The notes under the pieces are model-generated. The model made no database searches. It was not told the origin of the DNA and saw nothing but the letters and a program-made list of their open reading frames with translations. Below, piece by piece: positions 1 through 7,730 of a DNA stretch of 64,000 bases. How positions within the stretch are numbered: the stretch's first letter is position 1; each line of letters opens with the position of its first letter. This DNA comes from CAWAYR01 sp050250875 (GTDB taxonomy: Bacteria > Acidobacteriota > Vicinamibacteria > Vicinamibacterales > UBA2999): assembly GCA_050250875.1 (NCBI GenBank), contig JBFWNV010000001.1, forward strand, positions 1,550,001-1,614,000. Reading direction: 5' to 3'. A program made the position numbers and the translations under genes.

Positions 1-510
1 GATGATCGGCTGCCCGACGATGTACTCCATGACGAAGTAGGGCAGGCCGTCGTCGGTCGTGCCGCCGTCGAAGAGGCGGGCGATGTTCGGGTGGTCGAGG
101 CTGGCGAGGATCTGCCGCTCGGTGCGGAAGCGCTGGACGATGGCGTCGGTGTCCATGCCCCGCTTGACGATCTTGATCGCCACGTCCTGGGCGAACTCGC
201 CTTCACGGACGGCGCGGTAGACGCGGCCCATGCCGCCTTCGCCGATGAGCGCGGTGACGCGGTAGGGGCCGATGCGGCGGCCCACCGTCAGGTCGGCCGA
301 TTCGCGCGCCCAGTCGGCGGCCGAGGCGGCGACCAGATCGCCGACCGTCGGTCCCGGGGACGCGTCGGCGTCGAGCAGCGAGTGGACCGCGTTCGCCAGC
401 GCCTCGTCACCACCGCTGGCCCGGGCGACGAACGGCGCGCGGGCGTCCGGCGGCAGCTCGACGGCGTCCTGGAAGATCGCCTCGGCACGGCGCCACAGCT
501 CCGGCGTCAT
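1..510 (-). CDS. Ser/Thr protein kinase, N-terminal part, cut by window edge
   Basis: The frame is open from an ATG at 510 to base 1 (170 codons) and continues outside the window. After an ~80-residue N-terminal segment the Hanks-type kinase domain begins. The glycine loop GEGGMGRVYRA is at about residues 90-100, the ATP lysine of VAIK is Lys113, and the hinge reads YFVMEYIVGQPI. The catalytic loop lies beyond the edge. The start overlaps the stop of the upstream ECF sigma gene by 4 bp (ATGA), so the two are translationally coupled. Such pairs are common in Acidobacteriota and Planctomycetes, where the kinase is thought to control the sigma factor; that role is inference here. Anything C-terminal (TM segment, TPR or propeller) cannot be seen. 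Confidence 0.93.
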   Translation of the reverse strand, partial: MTPELWRRAEAIFQDAVELPPDARAPFVARASGGDEALANAVHSLLDADASPGPTVGDLVAASAADWARESADLTVGRRIGPYRVTALIGEGGMGRVYRAVREGEFAQDVAIKIVKRGMDTDAIVQRFRTERQILASLDHPNIARLFDGGTTDDGLPYFVMEYIVGQPII

Positions 511-1079
511 CCGCCACCCTCCAGGTGCTGCCGCAGCCACGCTTCGGCGAACCGGGCGTCGCGCACCACGGTCGGCACCGAGACGTCGAGGGCCTCGGCG
601 ATCTCGGCGTTGCCGAGTCCGCCGAAGTAGCGCATCTCGATCACTCGGGCCTTGCGGGCGTCCACCGCGGCCAGCGCGGAGAGCGCGTCGTCGAGCGCCA
701 CGATGTCGCGCGGTCGCTCGGGCGCGGCGACGACGATCGCGTCCAGGCTGGTGTCGTGGCCGCCGCCGCGCTTGGCGCTGCGCTTCTTCCGCGCCGAGTC
801 GACCAGCACCTGGCGCATCACGTGGGCCGCCACGCCGAAGAAGTGCGACCGGTTCCGGAACACCGGCGTCTGCTGATCGACCAGCCGGACGTAGGCCTCG
901 TGGACCAGCGCGGTCGGCTGCAGGGTGTGGCCGACCCGCTCGCGGCGCAGGTAGGCGGCGGCCAGCCGCTGCAGCTCGCGGTAGACGATCGGCAGCATGC
1001 GCTCGAGCGCGTGCGCGTCGCCGTTGCGCCAGTCGGCGAGCAGCAGAGTGACATTGTCCGCAGACGAGCCGTCCATCAC
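507..1079 (-). CDS. ECF RNA polymerase sigma factor of the kinase-linked type
   Basis: This 190-residue protein has the sigma-70 region 2 and region 4 pattern of small ECF factors. Region 2 carries YRELQRLAAAYLRRE followed by HTLQPTALVHEAYVRL, a signature of the ECF subgroup (TIGR02999-like) usually encoded next to Ser/Thr kinases. Region 4 shows RVIEMRYFGGLGNAEIAEAL and the recognition helix VSVPTVVRDARFAEAWL. It would direct RNA polymerase to a small regulon. It is the first gene of an operon with the kinase, whose ATG overlaps its stop. No anti-sigma gene is adjacent, which fits control by the kinase (inference). A TACAAT element lies 41 nt upstream of the start. Confidence 0.93.
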   Translation of the reverse strand: MMDGSSADNVTLLLADWRNGDAHALERMLPIVYRELQRLAAAYLRRERVGHTLQPTALVHEAYVRLVDQQTPVFRNRSHFFGVAAHVMRQVLVDSARKKRSAKRGGGHDTSLDAIVVAAPERPRDIVALDDALSALAAVDARKARVIEMRYFGGLGNAEIAEALDVSVPTVVRDARFAEAWLRQHLEGGG

Positions 1080-1120
1080 GCCTTGGTCGTGGTGCGGCGG
1101 ACCGCCGCTGGATCAGGCTG

Positions 1121-1126
1121 ATTGTA
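1121..1126 (-). promoter_or_regulatory. -10 element candidate for the sigma/kinase operon
   Basis: The minus strand reads TACAAT here, 41 nt before the sigma ATG at 1079, a good match to a housekeeping -10 in GC-rich DNA. I see no convincing -35 box 16-18 bp upstream. Confidence 0.45.
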
Positions 1127-1141
1127 GCGGACGAGCACGGC

Positions 1142-1489
1142 CTACAGCCGCGCGTCGCGGCGGCCCATGCCGACTGCGACGAGCAGCCACGCCGCCGTCA
1201 GTGCGGTGAACCCGACCAGCAGCGTGACGAGTGCCTCGGCCGCACCGACCGCCATCACCCGCGGGATGTCCGGCGCCGGGTCGCGCCGCCAGACCACGCT
1301 CAGGGCGTTGATGAGGCCGAGGACCGCCCCGGCCAGCGACGCGAACAGCCCGGCCAGCGACAGCGGCCGCATCAGCGCGAGATTGCGTTCGGTGGGGCGC
1401 AACAGGTAGACCACCCCCATCACCAGCGGCACGAGGCCGAGCGCGAGGCTCAGCCTGGCGAACAATCCAGCCTGTCGCAACATCTCCAT
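1142..1489 (-). CDS. Small integral membrane protein, unknown function
   Basis: This 115-residue protein has three hydrophobic segments at about residues 9-30, 43-67 and 79-107, separated by short charged loops (RPTERN, RRDPAPD), and a basic C-terminus (GRRDARL). The start is supported by a strong GGAGGTG ribosome binding site just upstream. I do not recognise a family. It lies between two sigma-factor genes, transcribed divergently from the one at 1586. The ~95-bp gap between the two starts presumably carries both promoters. A small membrane-localised sensor or modulator would fit the context, but nothing in the sequence shows it. Confidence 0.75.
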   Translation of the reverse strand: MEMLRQAGLFARLSLALGLVPLVMGVVYLLRPTERNLALMRPLSLAGLFASLAGAVLGLINALSVVWRRDPAPDIPRVMAVGAAEALVTLLVGFTALTAAWLLVAVGMGRRDARL

Positions 1490-1585
1490 GGCACCTCCCG
1501 ATGCGAGCCGTCAACCGGGATCAACGCACCGGACGCCTCGTCGTGACGGTTGTCACGGCCGCGGCGCTCGTGCGTTAGTACCGAC

Positions 1586-2185
1586 ATGGAGCGGGAAACC
1601 GAGCTGGCGCTCGTCGAACGGCTGCGCCAGGGCCAGGCCGACGCCTTCGACGACGTGCACGCGGCGTTCAACGTCCCGCTCTTCACCTTCCTCGTCCGGC
1701 TGTCCCGCCGCCGCGACGTGGCCGAGGATCTGCTCGAAGAGACGTGGCTGCGACTCGTCACCCACGCCAGGCGCCTGCGGCCCGACACCCGGCTGGGGCC
1801 GTGGCTCTTCACCGTGGCCCGCAACCTCCACACCAGCTTCCGCCGGTCGCGGCTGCTGGAGGACTCGGCGGCCACCAGCCTGATGGGGCTGTGGCCGGTC
1901 GGCCGCGCCGGGTCGTCGCCGTTCGAGGCCACCGCGGCCAGCGAACTCGAGCGCCGGATCGAACGGGCGCTGGCGGCCCTGCCGGTGGCCTCGCGCGAGG
2001 TGCTGCTGCTGGTGGCGGTGGCGGGTCTCGATCCGTCGGATGCCGCCGACGTCTGCGGCGTCACGCCCGAGGCGCTGCGTCAGCGGCTGCACCGGGCCCG
2101 GGCGGCGCTGGCCAGGGCGCTGGAGCGCGACGCCGCCGTCCAATCGCCGACCGCTGGAGACATCGCGCCATGTCCGACCCGCTGA
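1586..2185 (+). CDS. ECF RNA polymerase sigma factor
   Basis: The protein is 199 residues from the ATG at 1586; an in-frame start at 1550 adds only an unconserved extension. Region 2 includes the core-binding stretch RRRDVAEDLLEETWLRLVTH and the -10-recognition helix around TRLGPWLFTVARNL. Region 4 contains the turn SDAADVCGVTPEALRQRLHRAR. It lacks the HTLQPTALVHEAY signature of the sigma factor at 507, so it belongs to another ECF group. The next gene overlaps its 3' end by 16 bp and encodes a tiny single-TM protein, an arrangement typical of a sigma factor with its membrane anti-sigma (inference). The start is only 4-5 nt after a TAGTAC -10-like element at 1576. Confidence 0.9.
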   Translation: MERETELALVERLRQGQADAFDDVHAAFNVPLFTFLVRLSRRRDVAEDLLEETWLRLVTHARRLRPDTRLGPWLFTVARNLHTSFRRSRLLEDSAATSLMGLWPVGRAGSSPFEATAASELERRIERALAALPVASREVLLLVAVAGLDPSDAADVCGVTPEALRQRLHRARAALARALERDAAVQSPTAGDIAPCPTR

Positions 2186-2403
2186 TCCGCCTGAGTGCGC
2201 TGCCCTCTGCCGCCCCCAATCCGGCGCGGGCCGAACGCGTCCGCACGCGCTGCCGCACACGGCTGATGCGGCAGGCGCCGCGCCCGGCCCCCGAGCGGTC
2301 CCGTCACGTCGTCCGCGTCTGGCAGCCCGTCATCGTGCTGCTGGCGATCGGCTACGTGGCCGAAGTGGTCGTCGAGGCCCTGCGCGTCTACGGCCTGCGG
2401 TAG
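2170..2403 (+). CDS. Tiny single-pass membrane protein coupled to the sigma factor
   Basis: The product is 77 residues: a basic, Arg- and Pro-rich N-terminal half of ~48 residues, presumably cytoplasmic, then one membrane helix at about residues 50-70 (QPVIVLLAIGYVAEVVVEAL), ending in LRVYGLR. It starts inside the sigma gene (16-bp overlap), so the two proteins are co-expressed. The topology matches a minimal anti-sigma factor with almost no periplasmic part. It has no recognisable ZAS zinc motif and no homology I can name, so that role is inference from position. Confidence 0.7.
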   Translation: MSDPLIRLSALPSAAPNPARAERVRTRCRTRLMRQAPRPAPERSRHVVRVWQPVIVLLAIGYVAEVVVEALRVYGLR

Positions 2404-2420
2404 CGGCTCGGGCGCCGGGC

Positions 2421-2446
2421 TAGAATCCAGGTCGCCGACCGAGGGG
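2421..2446 (+). promoter_or_regulatory. TAGAAT -10 element and GAGGGG ribosome binding site for the AraC gene
   Basis: TAGAAT is at 2421-2426 and a purine-rich GAGGGG at 2441-2446. Seven nt after the latter comes an ATC codon at 2453, in frame with the AraC gene, where a normal start would be expected. The layout suggests translation begins near 2453 rather than at the GTG at 2564. Confidence 0.4.
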
Positions 2447-2563
2447 TCGCCGATCACCACGGCATCGATCGAGACGAACGACGGGGCGTATCGCTGGCTG
2501 AGCCTGCCGCGCTGGTACCTGTGGGAGGGCGGCTTCCTGCTCACCGCGCGGGCGCAGGGCGCC

Positions 2564-3319
2564 GTGCCCGCGCACGCGCACCATGCCATCCAGGTCGTCG
2601 TCGCGCTCGACGGAGCCGTGGCGGTGTGCGGCCCGGATGCGGCGTGGCGGGAGTGCCGCACCCTGGTCGTGCGGCCCGACGCCGAGCACGCGTTCGACTG
2701 CAACGGCGCCCTGGGCGTGATGCTGTTCGTCGACCCCGAGTCGGCCGACGGGGCCTGGCTGTGCGGCTCGCTTCGTGACGACATCACGATCCTGCCGGAG
2801 GCGCGGGTTGACGCCGTGGTGCCCGACCTCCGCGCCCTGGTCGAGCACCCGGACGAGGTGTCGGACGTCGCGGCCCTGGTCCGCCGGTGTGTCCAGGCGC
2901 TCAGGCCCGGACCCGCCCCGGTGCGCCGGCTCGACGACCGGGTGACGACCGTGCTCGCCGCCATCAGGGCCTCCGACGATCTGCGGATCTCTCTGGCCGA
3001 CGCCGCCGACAAGGCGTTCCTGTCGCCGACCCGTTTCGCCCATCTGTTCAAGGATCAGGTCGGCCTGCCGTTCAGCCGTTACATGCTGTGGCGCAAGTTG
3101 ACCCGCGCGATGGTCGCCATCGGCTCGGAGCGGACGCTGGCGGCGGCGGCCCACGCCGCCGACTTCGCCGACGCGGCGCACCTGACCCGCACGTTCTACC
3201 AGATGGTCGGCATGGCCCCGTCGGTGCTGATGCGCGGGGAGTTCATCGAGATCGCCTCGCCGTTCGCCGCCCTCCCGCCCGACGGCCCCGGCCGGTCGTT
3301 CCCGCGTCCCGCCGAATAG
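2564..3319 (+). CDS. AraC-family transcriptional regulator with cupin-like sensor domain
   Basis: The first canonical start is the GTG at 2564 (251 residues). The frame is open and protein-like back to about 2453, including the plausible beta-strand text RWLSLPRWYLWEGGFLL, so the true N-terminus is probably ~37 residues longer. The N-terminal half carries the cupin pattern HAHHAIQVVVALDGAVAV. The C-terminal ~100 residues hold the two AraC helix-turn-helix motifs: ISLADAADKAFLSPTRFAHL and, after SRYMLWRKLTRAM, LAAAAHAADFADAAHLTRTF. It lies directly upstream of the cysteine-rich protein and redox genes on the same strand and may regulate them (inference). Ligand unknown. Confidence 0.88.
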   Translation: MPAHAHHAIQVVVALDGAVAVCGPDAAWRECRTLVVRPDAEHAFDCNGALGVMLFVDPESADGAWLCGSLRDDITILPEARVDAVVPDLRALVEHPDEVSDVAALVRRCVQALRPGPAPVRRLDDRVTTVLAAIRASDDLRISLADAADKAFLSPTRFAHLFKDQVGLPFSRYMLWRKLTRAMVAIGSERTLAAAAHAADFADAAHLTRTFYQMVGMAPSVLMRGEFIEIASPFAALPPDGPGRSFPRPAE

Positions 3320-3390
3320 CCGATTCGTTCAACGACAACAGCTGCGGCGTTCAATCCCGGCCATCGGCCCGGATGGGAGACTCCTCCCCG

Positions 3391-3405
3391 TTGACATGAG
3401 GTCAA
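3391..3405. promoter_or_regulatory. Perfect inverted repeat TTGAC-N5-GTCAA, candidate operator
   Basis: TTGAC at 3391-3395 and GTCAA at 3401-3405 form a perfect 5-bp dyad with a 5-bp spacer, 21 bp upstream of the start of the metallothionein-like gene. TTGACA also resembles a -35 box. Position and symmetry suggest a regulator site. Whether it belongs to the neighbouring AraC protein or to a metal sensor cannot be told. Confidence 0.4.
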
Positions 3406-3413
3406 CACCACAC

Positions 3414-3419
3414 AAGGAG
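3414..3419 (+). promoter_or_regulatory. Strong ribosome binding site AAGGAG of the cysteine-rich protein
   Basis: AAGGAG lies 7 nt before the ATG at 3427. It fixes the reading frame of the short gene, which would otherwise be lost among longer overlapping frames. Confidence 0.75.
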
Positions 3420-3426
3420 CCTCACC

Positions 3427-3597
3427 ATGACGCCTCAATCGAACGCCTGCACCTGCCAGTCCTGCCGCGGTTCCCAGTGCACCTGCGGCTGCCAGCCGCC
3501 CGCGCCGCGGCCGGCCGCCACCTGCCAGTGCGGTCCGGCCTGCCGCTGCGCCGGGGACTGCCGCTGCGCCGAGGGATGCCGCTGCGGCAGCCGCTGA
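3427..3597 (+). CDS. Metallothionein-like cysteine-rich small protein
   Basis: A 56-residue protein starts at the ATG after AAGGAG. It has 14 cysteines (25 percent) at positions 8, 10, 13, 18, 20, 22, 33, 35, 39, 41, 45, 47, 51 and 53, mostly as CxC or CxxC. Two cysteine clusters are separated by the proline/alanine linker QPPAPRPAA. There are no aromatic residues and no histidine. This is the hallmark of a metallothionein that binds Cu, Zn or Cd through thiolate clusters. It does not match the bacterial SmtA/BmtA pattern I know, which has about 9-10 Cys and a His. An inverted repeat lies just upstream, and a lipoprotein and a cytochrome c peroxidase follow, so a metal or redox stress role is likely (inference). 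Confidence 0.8.
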   Translation: MTPQSNACTCQSCRGSQCTCGCQPPAPRPAATCQCGPACRCAGDCRCAEGCRCGSR

Positions 3598-3643
3598 CGG
3601 CGTGTTGACGACGATCACCGTGACACCTCACAGGAGCGACGCC

Positions 3644-4123
3644 ATGACCTCTTCTTCCACCCAGGGCCCGTCAGGTCGCCGCCGCGCGGCGCTGCTCGCC
3701 GTCACGGCGGTGGCCGCCCTCGGCCTCACCGCCTGCAGCCACGCCATGATGCTCGTCGGCGGCGGCGCGCGGCGCCCGGCCGCGACCGAGTTCGGCCTCG
3801 GCCCGCGCCCCTCGGTCGAGGGCCGCTACACGGCCACCCTCGTCCCGCTGCGCGAACTGCGGCCCCGGCAGATGCACACCGTGCGCATCGCCATCGCCGA
3901 CGAGCACGGCGCCGCGATCGACGGCGCCACCCTGACGATCGGCGGCGGCATGCCGCAGCACGGCCACGGCCTGCCCACCCGCCCGCGCGTCACCCGCGCC
4001 GTCGGCGACGGCACCTACGAGATCGAGGGCGTACGCTTCAACATGGGCGGCTGGTGGCAGGTCCGCGTGACGATCGCCGCCGCCGCCGGTGCCGACGTCG
4101 TCACCTTCAACCTGGACATCTGA
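3644..4123 (+). CDS. Lipoprotein with FixH/YtkA-like domain
   Basis: The 159-residue protein begins at the ATG after CAGGAG. Its signal peptide ends in the lipobox LTAC, with the lipidated Cys near residue 31. The mature part has the YtkA/FixH-like beta-sandwich pattern: HTVRIAIADEHGAAIDGATL, then GGGMPQHGHGLPTRPRV, and a terminal GTYEIEGVRFNMGGWWQVRV. In this family the M-x-x-H-x-H segment is a possible metal ligand. Members are often encoded next to di-haem cytochrome c peroxidases, as here (15 bp downstream). A periplasmic copper or redox partner for that enzyme is a reasonable inference; no function is proven. Confidence 0.82.
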   Translation: MTSSSTQGPSGRRRAALLAVTAVAALGLTACSHAMMLVGGGARRPAATEFGLGPRPSVEGRYTATLVPLRELRPRQMHTVRIAIADEHGAAIDGATLTIGGGMPQHGHGLPTRPRVTRAVGDGTYEIEGVRFNMGGWWQVRVTIAAAAGADVVTFNLDI

Positions 4124-4138
4124 GCGAGGCGACCGCCG

Positions 4139-5386
4139 ATGTCCTCGATGCAGACGTGGCTCGCCGTCGTCGTGACCCTCGCGGGCGCCGTCATCGACAC
4201 CGCCGCCTCGTCGCCGCACCCCTGGACGGCCCGCGATCTCGGCGTCCTGCGGTCGTTGTGGCTCGGCGACCTCGAGCCGCTGCCCCCGGATCCCGGCAAC
4301 CGCGTGGCCGACGACCCGTGTGCGGCGGCGCTCGGCGAGCGGCTGTTCTTCGACACGCGGTTCAGCGCCAACGGCCGGGTCGCCTGCGGCGAGTGTCACC
4401 AGGCCGAGCGGGAGTTCCAGGACGGCCTGCCGCTCGGCCGCGGCGTCGGCACCACCGCGAAGCGCACCATGCCGATCGCCGACGCGGCGCGCGCGCCGTT
4501 CCTGTTCTGGGACGGCCGCAAGGACAGCCTCTGGGCGCAGGCGCTCGGGCCGCTCGAGAGCGCCGTGGAGCATGGCGGCACCCGCGCGCAGTACGCGCAC
4601 CTCGTCGCGAGCCACTACCGGGTCGAGTACGAGGCGATCTTCGGAGAGTTGCCCGATCTCTCCGCGGTGCCGGCGTCGGCCGGCCCGGCCGGGGACCCCC
4701 AGGCCGTCGCCGCCTGGCACGCGCTCAGCGCGTCCAGGCGCGACGCCGTGACCGGGATCTTCGCCAACATCGGCAAAGCGATCGCCGCCTACGAACGACG
4801 GATTGCCGTCGGCCCGTCCCGGTTCGACGCCTACGTGGAGGCGCTGGTGGCCGGCCGGCCCGCCGACCGGATCCTCACCGGCCACGAGATCGCCGGCCTG
4901 CGGCTCTTCATCGGCAGGGCCCGATGCACGCAGTGCCACAACGGGCCGCTGTTCACGAACAACGAGTTCCACAACACCGGGGTCCCGGCCCGGCCGGGAC
5001 TGCCGGTGGACGACGGCCGGTGGTCGGGCGCCACGGCGGCGCTGGGCGACGAGTTCAGCTGCCGCAGCCGGTGGAGCGACGCCGGCGGCCGCTGCCCCGA
5101 ACTCGACTATCTGGTCACCGCCGACCACGCGCAGGTGCGCGCCTACAAGGTGCCCTCGCTGCGCAACGTCGCGGCCCGCGCCCCCTACATGCATGCCGGC
5201 CAGCTGCCCACCCTCGCCGACGTGCTCGCCCACTACAACCGCGCCCCGGCGGCGCCGCGCGGCCACTCGGAGCTGACGCCGCTGCGGCTGAACACGGCCG
5301 AGCTCGGCCAGCTCGAGGGGTTTCTCCGCACCCTCAGCGGTTCGGTGATCGGGAGGGGTGCCGGCCGGGGCCCAGTGGCGCAGTGA
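4139..5386 (+). CDS. Di-haem cytochrome c peroxidase (MauG/CcpA type)
   Basis: The 415-residue protein has a short hydrophobic N-terminal export signal and two haem c motifs: CGECH at residues 83-87 (high-potential domain) and CTQCH at 263-267. Around them are conserved features of bacterial di-haem peroxidases: LGERLFFDTRFSANGRVACG, TMPIADAARAPFLFWDGR, and C-terminal YKVPSLRNVAARAPYMHAGQ with the Met/His region before GQLPTLADVLAHYN. It reduces H2O2 in the periplasm, or oxidises a partner protein as MauG does. The preceding YtkA-like lipoprotein gene is 15 bp away, so they are probably co-transcribed. The stop overlaps a GTG that opens a reductase-like fragment. Confidence 0.93.
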   Translation: MSSMQTWLAVVVTLAGAVIDTAASSPHPWTARDLGVLRSLWLGDLEPLPPDPGNRVADDPCAAALGERLFFDTRFSANGRVACGECHQAEREFQDGLPLGRGVGTTAKRTMPIADAARAPFLFWDGRKDSLWAQALGPLESAVEHGGTRAQYAHLVASHYRVEYEAIFGELPDLSAVPASAGPAGDPQAVAAWHALSASRRDAVTGIFANIGKAIAAYERRIAVGPSRFDAYVEALVAGRPADRILTGHEIAGLRLFIGRARCTQCHNGPLFTNNEFHNTGVPARPGLPVDDGRWSGATAALGDEFSCRSRWSDAGGRCPELDYLVTADHAQVRAYKVPSLRNVAARAPYMHAGQLPTLADVLAHYNRAPAAPRGHSELTPLRLNTAELGQLEGFLRTLSGSVIGRGAGRGPVAQ

Positions 5387-5752
5387 CCCGAACGGTGGCC
5401 CTGGTGGTCGTCGGCGCCGGGTGCGACGCCATCGCCGCCGCGATCGCCGTGGCCCGTCGGGGGCAGCGGGCGCTCATCCTGCTGGGCCCGCGCGACCGGG
5501 CCCGCGTCGGCCGCGTCCGGTGGCGGGTGCGGGCGGCCGGCGCGGCGGTGCGCCGGCGGATCACGGTGATGACCGGCAGCGAACTCGTGTGCGCCGACGG
5601 CATCGGCGGCGTGGAAGCGGTCGTCGTCCGGCGCGTCGGAAGCGGTCGTCTCCAGGCATTCAACACGCGGGCCGTGGCCGGCCATCCGCGCGGGTCTCGG
5701 GACGTGGCACAATTTTCGGCTGGACCCTGCCCGCCGTGTGGAGAAGGCACCG
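5383..5752 (+). pseudogene. Fragment resembling the NAD(P)H-binding domain of a thioredoxin-reductase-like flavoprotein
   Basis: A GTG overlapping the peroxidase stop (GTGA) opens a frame that runs to 5943, deep inside htpG, so the end cannot be genuine. The first ~105 codons read like the nucleotide-binding domain of thioredoxin-reductase-type enzymes: a beta-alpha-beta start VALVVVGAGCDAIAAAIAVA, then an Arg-rich RVRWRVRAAG segment, then RRRITVMTGSELVCADGIGG and EAVVVRRVGSGRLQAFNT. The glycine motif is degenerate (GAGCDA) and no FAD domain or CxxC centre is present. I read it as a truncated remnant; a short functional protein is the alternative. Nothing else is visible in the gap before htpG. 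Confidence 0.4.
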
Positions 5753-7693
5753 ATGACCGGCTCGACGAAGGAGACCCTGGGCTTCCAGGCCGAGGTCTCG
5801 CAACTGCTGCACCTGATGATTCACTCCTTGTACGGCAACAAGGAGATCTTCCTGCGCGAACTCGTCTCGAACGCGTCGGACGCCGCCGACAAGCTGCGCT
5901 TCGAGGCGATGACCGACGGCGCGCTCTTCGAGACCGACCCTGAGCCGCGCGTCCGCGTCGGCTACGACCCGACGGCACGGACGATCACGGTGTCGGACAA
6001 CGGCATCGGCATGTCGCGCCAGGAGGTGGTCGAGCACATCGGCACCATCGCCAAGTCGGGCACGCGCGAGTTCCTGGCCCGGCTGACCGCCGAGCGCGCC
6101 AGCGACGCCCACCTCATCGGCCAGTTCGGCGTGGGCTTCTACGCGGCGTTCATCGTCGCCGACCGGGTGACACTCGTCACGCGCCGCGCCGGGCTCACCG
6201 CCGAGCACGGCGTGCAGTGGGAGAGCACCGGCGAGGGCAGCTACACGGTGGAGACCGTGGAGAAGGCCTCGCGCGGCACCGACGTGATTCTGCACCTCCG
6301 GCCCGACGAGGACGAGCTGCTGAACGGCCATCGCCTGCGCGAGATCCTGCGCAAGTACTCCGACCACATCGCCGTCCCGATCCTGATGAAGAAAGAGCGG
6401 TGGGACGGCGAGGCCAAGGCGACCGTGCTCACCGACGAGGACGAGCAGGTCAACCGCGCCTCGGCGCTGTGGGCCCGGCCCAAGAGCGAGATCACCGAGG
6501 AGCAGTACCACGAGCTCTACCGCCACGTCGCGCACGACATCGACGCGCCGCTGGCCTACACCCACGCCAAGGTGGAGGGCCGCCAGGAGTTCACGCTGCT
6601 GCTCTACGTGCCGGCGCGGGCGCCGTTCGACCTGTGGGACCGCGAGCACCGCCGCGGCGTGAAGCTCTACGTGCGCCGGGTCTTCATCATGGACGACGCC
6701 GAGCAGCTGCTGCCGGCGTGGCTGCGCTTCGTCCGCGGCGTGGTCGATTCGAACGACCTGCCGCTCAACGTCTCGCGGGAGATCCTGCAGCAGTCGAAGG
6801 ACGTGCAGGCGATCCGCGCGGCGGCCGTGAAACGCGTGCTGACCCTGCTCGACGACCTGGCGGAGAAGGAGCCGGCCAAGTACCAGGAGTTCTGGAAGAC
6901 GTTCGGGCGGGTGCTCAAGGAGGGTCTCCCGGAAGACCCCGCCAACCGGGACCGGCTGGCGAAGCTGCTGCGGTTCTCGTCCACGCACACCGCCGACGAC
7001 GCGCAGACCGTGTCGCTCGCCGACTACGTGGGCCGCATGAAGGACGGGCAGAAGGACATCTACTACATCACCGCCGACGGCTACCCGGCGGCCAGGAACA
7101 GCCCGCACCTCGAGATCTTCCGCAAGCTCGGCGTCGAGGTGCTGCTGCTGCACGAGCGCATCGACGAGTGGGTGGCGTCGTCGCTGCACGAGTTCGACGG
7201 GAAGCGGCTGCAGTCGGCGGCGGCGAAAGACCTCGATCTCAGCGCCATCGGCGGCGAGGCGCCGGCGCCCGACGACACGGCGCCGAGCGGCGAGCACGTC
7301 GTGCTGCTCGAACGGATGCAGAAGGCCCTCGACGGCCGCGCCAGCACGGTGCGGGTCACCAATCGCCTCACCGACTCGCCGGCGTGCCTGGTCAGCGGCG
7401 CCGACGGGCTCAGCACCAACCTCGAACGGATACTGAAGGCGGCCGGCCAGGCGGTGCCGGCGGCGGCCAGGCCCATCCTGGAGGTGAACCCGGCGCATCC
7501 GATCGTGCGGCGGCTCGCCGACGAGAGCGATCCGGTGAAGTTCACCGACTGGAGCCAGATCCTGTTCGACCAGGCCACGCTGGCCGAGGGCGGACAGATC
7601 GACGACCCGGCCGCGTTCGTCAAGCGGCTGAACGAGCTGATGCTGACGCTGGCCGGGGCCGGCCCGTCGAAGATCTGGACCCCCGGCAGCTGA
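5753..7693 (+). CDS. htpG: Molecular chaperone HtpG (bacterial Hsp90)
   Basis: The 646-residue protein starts at the ATG preceded by GGAGAAGG; a GTG 15 nt upstream is in frame but lies within that site. The N-terminal GHKL ATPase domain shows NKEIFLRELVSNASDAADKL, DNGIGM and GQFGVGFYAAFIVAD. The middle domain has LYVRRVFIMDDAEQLLP and RGVVDSNDLPLNVSREILQQ, and the dimerisation domain follows to LAGAGPSKIW. Length and motif order are normal for HtpG, so the gene looks intact. It acts in the cytoplasm as an ATP-dependent chaperone. No CIRCE-like element is evident upstream; the only AT-rich spot is ACAATTTT near 5709. Confidence 0.98.
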   Translation: MTGSTKETLGFQAEVSQLLHLMIHSLYGNKEIFLRELVSNASDAADKLRFEAMTDGALFETDPEPRVRVGYDPTARTITVSDNGIGMSRQEVVEHIGTIAKSGTREFLARLTAERASDAHLIGQFGVGFYAAFIVADRVTLVTRRAGLTAEHGVQWESTGEGSYTVETVEKASRGTDVILHLRPDEDELLNGHRLREILRKYSDHIAVPILMKKERWDGEAKATVLTDEDEQVNRASALWARPKSEITEEQYHELYRHVAHDIDAPLAYTHAKVEGRQEFTLLLYVPARAPFDLWDREHRRGVKLYVRRVFIMDDAEQLLPAWLRFVRGVVDSNDLPLNVSREILQQSKDVQAIRAAAVKRVLTLLDDLAEKEPAKYQEFWKTFGRVLKEGLPEDPANRDRLAKLLRFSSTHTADDAQTVSLADYVGRMKDGQKDIYYITADGYPAARNSPHLEIFRKLGVEVLLLHERIDEWVASSLHEFDGKRLQSAAAKDLDLSAIGGEAPAPDDTAPSGEHVVLLERMQKALDGRASTVRVTNRLTDSPACLVSGADGLSTNLERILKAAGQAVPAAARPILEVNPAHPIVRRLADESDPVKFTDWSQILFDQATLAEGGQIDDPAAFVKRLNELMLTLAGAGPSKIWTPGS

Positions 7694-7730
7694 CGCCTTC
7701 GCCGCCGACACCCGCACGAGGAGTGCCGAG

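Noticed and set aside
3671..5266. Long minus-strand open frame opposite the lipoprotein and peroxidase genes
   Set aside because: Composition is Arg/Gly/Ala-rich with no motifs, and the plus strand carries clear haem motifs and a lipobox. It is a GC-skew artefact.
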